Shown: positions 1 through 6,104 of the stretch, in pieces
How the letters are laid out: the number at the start of each line of letters is the position of its first letter
How positions within the stretch are numbered: the stretch's first letter is position 1
Source of the DNA: Bacillota bacterium
GTDB taxonomy: Bacteria > Bacillota > Bacilli > Paenibacillales > Paenibacillaceae
Assembly (NCBI GenBank): GCA_023418755.1
Contig: JAEZZE010000158.1
Span: forward strand, 1 to 9,358
Reading direction: 5' to 3'
DNA length: 9,358 nt
The notes under the pieces: model-generated
Told to the model about the DNA's origin: nothing
The model's input: the letters and a program-made list of their open reading frames with translations, nothing else
Databases searched by the model: none
Program-made: the position numbers and the translations under genes

Positions 1-919
1 GGCTTGCACCGTGCAGCTCCTTCATCGAGCCTTCGTCAATGAATAGCTGCACGAATCTGTCGAACTTTGTCCAATCGAACGTGTACTCCCCGCTCGTATC
101 GATCTGCACGTCGGGGACCAGATAGCCGATCGGATCGACCCAGATGACGTTGTTGCGATGCTTCTTCATGTATTGTGCAAAACGAGTCATCACGGTCCAC
201 CAGTCGTTCGAAAACTCCGTAATCCCGTACTGGTAGCGAAGCGCTTCCGTCGCCGCAGGCTCCCATCCGGCCGAGGAAAACCAGTTGTCGACCTTATATG
301 AGGACAGCCGTCCGTCCGGCAGCGTCACATCGTACACCCGCACGTTGACCGGAACACTGGCGCTCCCCTCGTTCGATTGGACCGTTACCGTTCCCGTGTA
401 CGTACCGGCTGGAGTACCGGCGGGCACATATACGCTGTACCAGACCGGCTGCGTCGTGTTCGCGGGCAATACGGCTAACGTCGAATCATGGGTAATACGA
501 TCGGGGTAATCCATGCTAGCGTCCGGAGCGAGTACCTGATGCTCCACCGGCAGTTGATCCGTATGCTGCTTTAGATGAATGAAGTCGATCCATCTCGCGC
601 TAATGTTGGAGTCCGCAATCTGAGCCCCGCCCGGTCCAGCCAACGGCCCGACGGATACGGACAAGTCATGCAGCTCCTGCGCGGAACGAATGCCGAGCTG
701 TCCGGCCCGATACTCATTGCGAGCCGCCAACAGATCGATCGTTCCCGGAGCGTCGCCGGGAGGGAGCGTGGCCCGAAACAGCTTGGTCAGCCCGTCTGCC
801 GCCCATACCGTCAAGCTTGGCGATGCAAAAGCGCGAGTCGCATAGGTTATCGGAACTGTCGCCGCTGCAACCAGTAGCAATAAACCAAGCAGGCAAAACC
901 TTTTTACTCCGCGTTTCAT
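1..919 (-). CDS. Secreted DUF4091 / GH123-like protein, C-terminus outside window
   Basis: The reading frame opens at the ATG at 917-919 and runs without a stop to the window edge, giving 306 residues of a longer protein. Residues 1-32 form a Sec signal peptide: basic MKRGVKR, a Leu/Ala-rich core, and a likely signal peptidase I site AFA|S after residue 32, so the product is exported. The mature part starts with a TVWAADGLTKLFR segment and an ARNEY motif (about 66-70), followed by a beta-sandwich-like region with PVWYSVYVPAGTPAGTYTGT (158-177), typical of the N-terminal domain of DUF4091/GH123-like proteins. Residues 220-306 (WW..., FDWTKFDRF at 281-289) begin a TIM-barrel-like part; the DUF4091 domain itself would lie beyond the edge. 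The start follows the rhamnosidase stop by 14 bases with a weak AGGG-type ribosome site, so it is probably co-transcribed. Its enzymatic activity is unknown. The family call comes from motif recognition, not a search. Confidence 0.82.
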   Translation of the reverse strand, partial: MKRGVKRFCLLGLLLLVAAATVPITYATRAFASPSLTVWAADGLTKLFRATLPPGDAPGTIDLLAARNEYRAGQLGIRSAQELHDLSVSVGPLAGPGGAQIADSNISARWIDFIHLKQHTDQLPVEHQVLAPDASMDYPDRITHDSTLAVLPANTTQPVWYSVYVPAGTPAGTYTGTVTVQSNEGSASVPVNVRVYDVTLPDGRLSSYKVDNWFSSAGWEPAATEALRYQYGITEFSNDWWTVMTRFAQYMKKHRNNVIWVDPIGYLVPDVQIDTSGEYTFDWTKFDRFVQLFIDEGSMKELHGAS

Positions 920-933
920 CCTTGATCCCTCGC

Positions 934-2859
934 TTATACAGAAGTGGATTGCCGTTGCGAATGCCAAGCTTCGCCATTGATCACGATCCGTTTCCCCTCG
1001 AAAAAGCGGCTATTAAAATCATAGACCAACGCAACCGCCTCGGGATGTCCGATCGCCAAGCTGACTTGCCGCTCGTCGCTAACGACTTTTACGGAAATCG
1101 GGCCATGAGGCGTAGGAACCGCGCCCTCGATCTCGGTCAAGCCGCGGCCAAGCCGCGGAGCGATCAGCGTCTTCCGAAATCCGGGGCGCAGCGGCCTTAC
1201 GCCTAGCGCATAGCCTTGCAGAATCGCCGAAATCCAGCCCGACCAGCCGTGGCAGGCGCTGTTCAGCGCGTCCCCTTTGGAAAACTCGAAAAACGACCGC
1301 AGCGGAAATTCGCCGTTCTCGGCGTCCATCATCTCCCAATACGTGCCCGGCTCCTGCGCCAGCATCGTTCCCCAGCATCTTCGGGTGAGTTCCAACGCTT
1401 CTTCGGCCTGGTCCATCAGAAACCGAGCTTCAACCTCGTAGCCGTTCATGAACGGCCAGATCTGCTTGTTGTGCGGCCACATGAAGTTCATCGTCTGCTC
1501 GTCCGTCAGGGTCATCCCCGGCAAATACGTCTGAAAATGCGTGCAGCCCGCGGTTGGAACAGCCCGTTCCAGCTTGCGATCCAGCGTAGCGGAGCCGTAT
1601 GGAGTCCACATCTCGGCCTTCAAGTAGCTCAGGATTCGTTCGGACATCTCCCGATCGGCCAAACCGAAGACGACGGCGTAGCAGTTCACGTCGCTTAATA
1701 CGACATCCGCATCCTCCAGGTTAAGAACGTCCTGGAACACTCCTTTTTCCTCGTCCCAGTAAGTCTCGACAATTTGACTGCGCAAATGGGCGGCCTGCCG
1801 GACCAGTTCCTCTCCCCTCTCGCGCTCGCCCGCTTCTTCTTCGATCCGAGCCGCGCACTGCAAAGCCCGATACAAGACGCATTGCGTAGCCGAGCCGTAG
1901 CCCTCGCGCGGGAACGTCCACATCCACGTTTTGTCGTTGTACAGAAAGCCGCGAGAATCGAGCTGAAATTCGATCCAGTCCATCAAGGAGCGATAGCCCT
2001 CGTACATCTTTTCCAGGAAGTCCCGATCCTCCGTGAACAGATAGTGCTCCCAGATCGAAATGATCCACCACAGGTTGTATTCGGTAAAAGCTTGCCTGGA
2101 AGCCGCGCTCCCCGGAATCAGCCCCGAGCTCTCTTGAAGCGCATGGAAAAGGTGCAGGCTGCTCTTCACCGTCTCGTTCGCCCCGAACGCGTAATAAATA
2201 TTGAGCGCTTCCGTGCGAATATCGCCGATCCAAGCTTCGCGGTCTCTGCGCGGCCCGTCGAAAATGACGTAATCCGAATACGGGCTGCGCCATTCGTTCA
2301 CGAAGGTTCGATGGGGCTCCGGCAGCTCGTTGCGGAAGGTGCTGGCAAAGCGGGAGCGCTGCAAGCAGAGCTGCGTCGTATACGCGCCTGTACGCCACAG
2401 CTTCTCCCAGAAAGGATCGGACGCGCGGAAGCTGCCGCGATATACGCAAGGGTACGCGGAGAACTTGACGCCGATCCGCCGAATGGAAGCCTGACAAGGA
2501 GCCGGAAGCACGGCCTTGCTGCGGATGGATAGCTTCATATACCGCAGAGCGATGTATTCTTCGTCGACCCACAGCACTCCGTCAGCCGGCATCGGGACGA
2601 CAAGCGTTTTGATCAGGGCGTCGCGCAAAGGGCCGTACTGGATGACCAGCTCGTCTCCCGAGCTCTTCTCTAGCTCGACGAAGAAATAGCCGGTCGTCTT
2701 GATGCCGAAGTCCAGCAGCACGCTGGGAGCGCGTGATCCGCCGCAGACCAGAAGCGCCGATCGCTCCTCCCTGTCCAGCATCGCCGACACGTTGATCGCT
2801 TCCCCGTCTCCGGCCTCTACGGACACCAACCTCGGAATGAGATATCCTGTTGTTTTCAT
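934..2859 (-). CDS. GH78-like alpha-L-rhamnosidase family protein, cytoplasmic
   Basis: This 641-residue protein has no signal peptide and should act in the cytoplasm on imported oligosaccharide, releasing a terminal sugar, by family precedent alpha-L-rhamnose. Residues 1-140 look like an N-terminal beta-sandwich; an (alpha/alpha)6 six-hairpin catalytic domain spans about 145-555; a C-terminal beta domain follows, with TPHGPISV at 583-590. The GH78 signature is DGPRRDREAWIGD at 201-213, and TYWE at 506-509 places the usual catalytic-base Glu at 509; SACHGWSGW at 534-542 is also family-like. The position of the general-acid Glu in characterised enzymes is Asp206 here, so specificity or even activity is uncertain. 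At 641 residues it lacks the extra carbohydrate-binding modules of large secreted GH78 enzymes. The ATG at 2857-2859 is backed by GGGAGGAG with a 5-base spacer; this site overlaps the stop region of the upstream permease, 12 bases away, indicating coupled translation. Confidence 0.86.
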   Translation of the reverse strand: MKTTGYLIPRLVSVEAGDGEAINVSAMLDREERSALLVCGGSRAPSVLLDFGIKTTGYFFVELEKSSGDELVIQYGPLRDALIKTLVVPMPADGVLWVDEEYIALRYMKLSIRSKAVLPAPCQASIRRIGVKFSAYPCVYRGSFRASDPFWEKLWRTGAYTTQLCLQRSRFASTFRNELPEPHRTFVNEWRSPYSDYVIFDGPRRDREAWIGDIRTEALNIYYAFGANETVKSSLHLFHALQESSGLIPGSAASRQAFTEYNLWWIISIWEHYLFTEDRDFLEKMYEGYRSLMDWIEFQLDSRGFLYNDKTWMWTFPREGYGSATQCVLYRALQCAARIEEEAGERERGEELVRQAAHLRSQIVETYWDEEKGVFQDVLNLEDADVVLSDVNCYAVVFGLADREMSERILSYLKAEMWTPYGSATLDRKLERAVPTAGCTHFQTYLPGMTLTDEQTMNFMWPHNKQIWPFMNGYEVEARFLMDQAEEALELTRRCWGTMLAQEPGTYWEMMDAENGEFPLRSFFEFSKGDALNSACHGWSGWISAILQGYALGVRPLRPGFRKTLIAPRLGRGLTEIEGAVPTPHGPISVKVVSDERQVSLAIGHPEAVALVYDFNSRFFEGKRIVINGEAWHSQRQSTSV

Positions 2860-2871
2860 ACGAACTCCTCC

Positions 2872-3708
2872 CTATCCTTTCACGGCGCCAACGGTCATGC
2901 CCCCGATAAAATAACGCTGCAGCAAGGAAAATGCCGCAATCATCGGAAGCGTGCACAGGACGCATGCCGCAAAAAGCTGATTCCACTGCGTTGGATTTTC
3001 CCGGTCTCCGAGAAACCGGATCATCACGAGAGGCAGCGGCTTCTGGTCGGGCTGGGTGATGAATACGAGCGGATAGAGAAAATCGTTCCAGATCCATACT
3101 GCCTGCGTAATGATGACGGCCGTCGTGGCGGGCAGCAGCAGAGGGAAGACGATTCCCCAGTAACGCCGCAGCAGGCCCGCCCCATCGATGACGGCCGCCT
3201 CCTCCAGCTCGTACGGGACGCTGCTGTTGATGAACCCGGTATAAAGAAAAGTGGAAAACGGCAGGCTGCATGTCAAGAACATCAGGATGCTCGCCAGCTG
3301 CCCGTCCTTAATCTGCAAAGCGTCCATTACCGTGTAGATCGGGATCAGCGCCATTTGGCCGGAAACGATAAGTCCCGAGAGGAAAAACATCGCCAGAAAA
3401 CGGCTGGTCCGGCTCTGAATGCGGGCCATCGGATAAGCGGCCGCGGAGGCCAGCAGCACGACCGCCGTGACGGAGACGAAGGTCAGCAGCACGCTGTTCC
3501 ACAGCGACAGCGGGTATTTCATCGTTTCGTACGCGACCCGGTAGCTGCTCATCGTCGCCTGCTCGAACAGGTTAAGCGGAGCGGCCGACTGTCCGGGCGG
3601 CCGCAAGGAGCCGGACAACACAATGACAAGCGGGTACAGACTGGCGGCGGAGAACAGTACAATGGCCGCGTGAAGGAGGACGGAGCGAATTCGGTTGCGA
3701 GTTCTCAT
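2872..3708 (-). CDS. CUT1 sugar ABC transporter permease (MalG/UgpE/YesQ type)
   Basis: This is a 278-residue integral membrane protein, one half of the transmembrane channel that imports the glycan held by the lipoprotein. Six hydrophobic segments lie at roughly 9-32, 70-92, 104-128, 138-160, 188-206 and 244-264. The EAA loop that docks onto the ATPase is clear: ELEEAAVIDGAGLLRR from residue 167, with the conserved Ala172, Asp175 and Gly176, followed by IVFPLL. The C-terminus (LQRYFIGGMTVGAVKG) matches the MalG-type ending. Its ATG overlaps the stop codon of the preceding permease (ATGA, 3705-3708), a normal arrangement for obligate partners. No ATPase gene is in the window, so a shared MsmX-like ATPase encoded elsewhere is inferred. 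The substrate cannot be read from the permease itself. Confidence 0.95.
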   Translation of the reverse strand: MRTRNRIRSVLLHAAIVLFSAASLYPLVIVLSGSLRPPGQSAAPLNLFEQATMSSYRVAYETMKYPLSLWNSVLLTFVSVTAVVLLASAAAYPMARIQSRTSRFLAMFFLSGLIVSGQMALIPIYTVMDALQIKDGQLASILMFLTCSLPFSTFLYTGFINSSVPYELEEAAVIDGAGLLRRYWGIVFPLLLPATTAVIITQAVWIWNDFLYPLVFITQPDQKPLPLVMIRFLGDRENPTQWNQLFAACVLCTLPMIAAFSLLQRYFIGGMTVGAVKG

Positions 3709-4583
3709 GCCGACACCTCCCTGGCCCTCAGAAGCTTAACGAAAACAATCGTCACGGCGGAAATGACGATAAAGGAGATGACGCCGAGCGCGGCCGCCTT
3801 GCCGAACAGCGATTCCGCAAAGGCCATCCGAAACATCTCGAACATGAGCGTTCTCGTCGATTTGCCCGGACCGCCCTGCGTCATCGTGTAAATGTAGTCG
3901 AATTGCTTAAGGCCGTTAATGAGTCCCAGCGTCACATTGATCGTCACTGCGGCGGCCAGCAGCGGAAGCTTGATTCGGCGGATCAGCTGCCAGCCGTTCG
4001 CGCCGTCCATGCGCCCCGCTTCCTCCAGCTCCGCCGGCACGGACTGAAGCCCGGCCAAATAAATGATCATCGTTCCCCCGAAGCCCTTCCATACGTCGAC
4101 GGCCATCGTCGCCCACAGGGCGGTGGAGGCGTTGCCGAGCAGATTCAGCTCCCAGCCTCCTAGCCCGACTTTGTCCAACAACGCTGCCAGCAAACCATAG
4201 TCGGGCAAATAAATAAAGCCCCAAATAAAGCCGACGACGATCGTACTGAATAAGGTCGGAACGTAAGCAAACGTCCGGTAAAGCCCGCTCAGCCGGAGCT
4301 TGGCATTCAGTGCGAGCGCCAAAGAGAGCGCCAGCACGTTGGTCGCGATGACGCTTCCGACCGTGTAGACGAGCGTATTTTTCATGGCGTTGGCGAGCGT
4401 TCCGTCCTTGAGGAGATATTCGTAATTTTGGAAGCCGACATACCGGTATTGGGTATCGAACCCGTTCGAATTCGTCAGGCTGTAGTAAAAGGTGAGAAGG
4501 ACCGGACAGATCCAGAAGGTGACGTATACGGCCAAAGCCGGCACGGCAAACCAGTACATTTTTTTCTTGAAAGCCTCGCTCAT
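3705..4583 (-). CDS. CUT1 sugar ABC transporter permease (MalF/UgpA/LplB/YesP type)
   Basis: This 292-residue inner-membrane permease pairs with the next gene to form the translocation channel. Hydrophobic segments lie at about 10-33, 70-92, 104-127, 154-178, 205-225 and 262-285. The cytoplasmic EAA loop begins at residue 185 (ELEEAGRMDGANGWQLIRRI), with Ala189, Asp193 and Gly194 conserved. A MalF-type TQGGPG motif sits at 235-240 before the last helix. The first periplasmic loop is short (about residues 37-60), unlike the large P2 domain of enteric MalF, as usual in Gram-positive CUT1 systems. The ATG at 4581-4583 has an excellent AGGAAGGAG site (4589-4597) with a 5-base spacer. The gene follows the binding-protein gene after 48 bases that hold a strong stem-loop, and overlaps the second permease by 4 bases. 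Confidence 0.95.
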   Translation of the reverse strand: MSEAFKKKMYWFAVPALAVYVTFWICPVLLTFYYSLTNSNGFDTQYRYVGFQNYEYLLKDGTLANAMKNTLVYTVGSVIATNVLALSLALALNAKLRLSGLYRTFAYVPTLFSTIVVGFIWGFIYLPDYGLLAALLDKVGLGGWELNLLGNASTALWATMAVDVWKGFGGTMIIYLAGLQSVPAELEEAGRMDGANGWQLIRRIKLPLLAAAVTINVTLGLINGLKQFDYIYTMTQGGPGKSTRTLMFEMFRMAFAESLFGKAAALGVISFIVISAVTIVFVKLLRAREVSA

Positions 4584-4599
4584 AGCTGCTCCTTCCTAC

Positions 4600-4622
4600 G
4601 GGCGGCCGATTTCCGGCCGCCC
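4600..4622 (-). promoter_or_regulatory. Intercistronic stem-loop between binding protein and permease genes
   Basis: On the minus strand, GGGCGGCCG pairs perfectly with CGGCCGCCC around a GAAAT loop (9 bp, nearly all G-C). It begins 9 bases after the binding-protein stop codon and ends 2 bases before the AGGAAGGAG site of the first permease. No U-tract follows, so it is not a classical intrinsic terminator. By analogy with malE-malF intergenic elements, it may protect the upstream mRNA from 3' exonucleases or damp permease translation, giving more binding protein than permease. The structure is seen; the role is inferred. Confidence 0.7.
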
Positions 4623-4631
4623 GCTCGACTC

Positions 4632-5951
4632 CTACTGCTGCTGTGCCATCAGTTCGGACAGCTTCAGATCGGCCGCCTTGGCCACGCCTTCGACCGTTTC
4701 CTTGCCGCTGATCATCTCCTGGACTTTGGCGCACAGCTCGTCGGACAATCCGCCCGGCCAAGCCTGGTTGCTGAAGTACCAGGACGGGCTCGTCTGGAAC
4801 AACCGGTAATATTCGTCGAACACCTCGCCGCCTTGGAATTCCACGCCTTTATAAGACGGAACCTGCCCTACGTTGTACTCCACCCAGGCTTTGAACAGCG
4901 GAGATTCTCCGTCGTACATGTACTCCATGATTTGAACGATCGTATCGTAATGCTCCGTCTTCGCGTTGATGAACGTTCCTCCGCTCGGCGCCGCGGACAA
5001 GCCCAGCGGCTCTCCCGGATCGTTGCCCGGCAGCGGGAAAAATCCGCGTTCGAAGTCGACCGCGCCCTTCTGCGTGAGATTGGACTGCGACCAGTTGCCG
5101 TCGATCGTCATGGCGGCCTTGCCATCTATAAAGAGCTGCTGCGCTTGCGTATTACCCGCTCCCAGAGAGTTCTTTTGAACGAATCCGCGATCGTACAGCG
5201 TTTTGTATTTCGTCAGCACTTCCTGCCATTTCGGGTCGGTAAAGCTCTGCTCGCCCGCCAACAGCTTGGTATCGAAATCGTTCTCCAGCGGATATACGAT
5301 CGAGGCCGCCAGTTGGTACAAGCCGAATTGCGCAACGAAGCCGTCTTTGTCCCCGGAGACGAGCGGCTGTATGCCGGCGTCCTGAAGCTTCTGGCAGGCG
5401 GCGAGGAAAGCTTCCCAATCCGCAGGAGTTTCCGTGATGCCGGCCTGCTCGAACAGCGATTTGTTGTAATAAACCCCGAGAATATTGACGCCGGACGGAA
5501 TCGCGTATTGCTTGCCATCGAAGGCGAAGGCGTCCACGACGCCGGAATTGAACTTGTCCAGCACCGATAGGCCGTTAATCTCCTTCGCAAAGCCCGGCTT
5601 CACGACGTCGAGCGCCTGCATTTTCGGCCAGTAGAAGAAAATGTCCGGCCCGCCGCCCGTCGCCATTCTTGCCTTCAGCGTCGTAATGTATTGCTCGTTA
5701 GGTAGCGTCTCGGATTGAACCGTGACGTGGGGGAATTTCTCTTTGACCAGCTCCGGAAACAGCTCCGTATTGAAATCCTTCTTATCCGTCGAGGCGTTCC
5801 CGGGTCCCAGCATCGTAATCGTGATCGGTTCGTTCTCCGTTTTCGGCGAGTTGGTACCGCTTCCATTATTGGCGGAATTGTCGCCCTTCCCGCATGCGGC
5901 CAAGGCAAGTGCCAGCACAATCGCCAGCGTCGTTACTAAGCTTTTCTTCAT
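4632..5951 (-). CDS. Lipoprotein sugar-binding protein of CUT1 ABC transporter
   Basis: This 439-residue extracellular solute-binding protein is tethered to the outer face of the membrane and delivers oligosaccharide to the two permeases. The signal peptide MKKSLVTT plus a hydrophobic stretch ends in the lipobox LAAC, placing the lipidated cysteine at residue 20, followed by a Gly/Asn/Ser-rich linker to about residue 40. The mature fold shows the usual features of bacterial family 1 binding proteins: GGGPDIFFYW at 99-108, YAIPSG at 149-154, YNKSLFEQAG at 162-171, and TPADWEAF at 175-182. An in-frame ATG 69 bases upstream exists but would place charged residues before the signal peptide; the ATG at 5949-5951 has AGGGAGGG (5962-5969) with a 10-base spacer and gives a standard lipoprotein leader. 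It is probably the first gene of the transport operon (candidate promoter at 6020-6055). The cargo is unknown; the enzyme context suggests a rhamnosylated oligosaccharide. Confidence 0.94.
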   Translation of the reverse strand: MKKSLVTTLAIVLALALAACGKGDNSANNGSGTNSPKTENEPITITMLGPGNASTDKKDFNTELFPELVKEKFPHVTVQSETLPNEQYITTLKARMATGGGPDIFFYWPKMQALDVVKPGFAKEINGLSVLDKFNSGVVDAFAFDGKQYAIPSGVNILGVYYNKSLFEQAGITETPADWEAFLAACQKLQDAGIQPLVSGDKDGFVAQFGLYQLAASIVYPLENDFDTKLLAGEQSFTDPKWQEVLTKYKTLYDRGFVQKNSLGAGNTQAQQLFIDGKAAMTIDGNWSQSNLTQKGAVDFERGFFPLPGNDPGEPLGLSAAPSGGTFINAKTEHYDTIVQIMEYMYDGESPLFKAWVEYNVGQVPSYKGVEFQGGEVFDEYYRLFQTSPSWYFSNQAWPGGLSDELCAKVQEMISGKETVEGVAKAADLKLSELMAQQQ

Positions 5952-5961
5952 CTCGGACAGG

Positions 5962-5969
5962 CCCTCCCT
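5962..5969 (-). promoter_or_regulatory. Ribosome binding site that decides the binding-protein start
   Basis: AGGGAGGG lies 10 bases upstream of the ATG at 5949-5951 and selects the lipoprotein-leader start. The upstream in-frame ATG (6018-6020) falls at or near the predicted transcription start of the candidate promoter and would not give a leader-like N-terminus. Confidence 0.75.
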
Positions 5970-6019
5970 ATGATTGTCAATGCTCGTATATGTTGCGGCA
6001 AGCTCGCCCTTACTGTGCA

Positions 6020-6055
6020 CAAGTCGATTATAATCGAGAATTCGGAACAGGATTT
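6020..6055 (-). promoter_or_regulatory. Candidate promoter of the transporter operon
   Basis: A perfect consensus -10, TATAAT, lies at 6027-6032 on the minus strand, in the only sizeable gap of the cluster (142 bases). With a 17-base spacer, the -35 position (6050-6055) reads AAATCC, far from TTGACA. A strong -10 with a poor -35 is what an activator-dependent promoter looks like, which suits control by the adjacent AraC-type regulator. Transcription would start near 6020, leaving a leader of about 68 bases before the binding-protein ATG. The -10 is embedded in a 14-bp perfect palindrome (6024-6037). A promoter has not been demonstrated, and read-through from the regulator gene is also possible. 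Confidence 0.5.
6024..6037. repeat. 14-bp perfect palindrome over the -10 box
   Basis: TCGATTATAATCGA is its own reverse complement and contains the TATAAT of the candidate promoter. It could be an operator for a dimeric repressor, or simply a -10 box that happens to be symmetric. The symmetry is read directly; any binding role is a guess. Confidence 0.45.
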
Positions 6056-6086
6056 TGGCATTTGGGGTGTACTTTTTTTGGGGGAA

Positions 6087-6104
6087 GGCGGCGCTAGCGC
6101 CGCC
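6087..6104 (-). terminator. Stem-loop over the regulator stop codon, weak terminator candidate
   Basis: GGCGGCGCTAGCGCCGCC is an 18-bp perfect palindrome; as RNA it folds into a 7-bp G-C stem with a CUAG loop, and the TAG stop codon of the regulator lies in the centre. Downstream on the transcript come only two U residues, then CCCCC and a run of seven A. It therefore lacks a U-tract and would be a poor intrinsic terminator. A partial attenuator between the regulatory and transport genes, or an mRNA 3' stabiliser, fits better. Confidence 0.35.

Noticed and set aside
714..977. Minus-strand open frame of 87 codons bridging two genes
   Set aside because: It overlaps the end of the GH78-like gene and the start of the DUF4091 gene out of phase; the signal-peptide frame starting at 919 explains the sequence far better.
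1774..2532. Plus-strand open frame of 252 codons
   Set aside because: Antisense to the GH78-like gene, with no domain signal and no credible ribosome site.
1721..2572. Minus-strand open frame of 283 codons in another phase
   Set aside because: Entirely inside the GH78-like gene, with an Arg/Ser/Gly-rich composition typical of an out-of-phase reading of GC-rich DNA.
4428..5570. Long plus-strand open frame of 380 codons
   Set aside because: It lies antisense to the binding-protein gene and runs into the permease gene. The predicted protein is rich in Arg, Leu and Val without any domain pattern, as expected for a mirror frame of GC-rich coding DNA, and it would cross two well-supported genes.
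5975..5980. Consensus TTGACA on the minus strand as a -35 box
   Set aside because: At 16 to 18 bases downstream no -10-like hexamer exists (TCCGAG region) and transcription would start inside the binding-protein gene.
5952..6020. Upstream extension of the binding protein to the ATG at 6018-6020
   Set aside because: It would put 23 mostly polar residues before a clear lipoprotein leader, and that ATG sits at the predicted transcription start, while the inner ATG has a strong ribosome site.
6071..6104. T-run plus palindrome as a plus-strand or minus-strand intrinsic terminator
   Set aside because: The T-run lies before the palindrome on the plus strand and appears as an A-run after it on the minus strand, so neither strand has the stem-then-U order of a strong terminator; kept only as a weak candidate.
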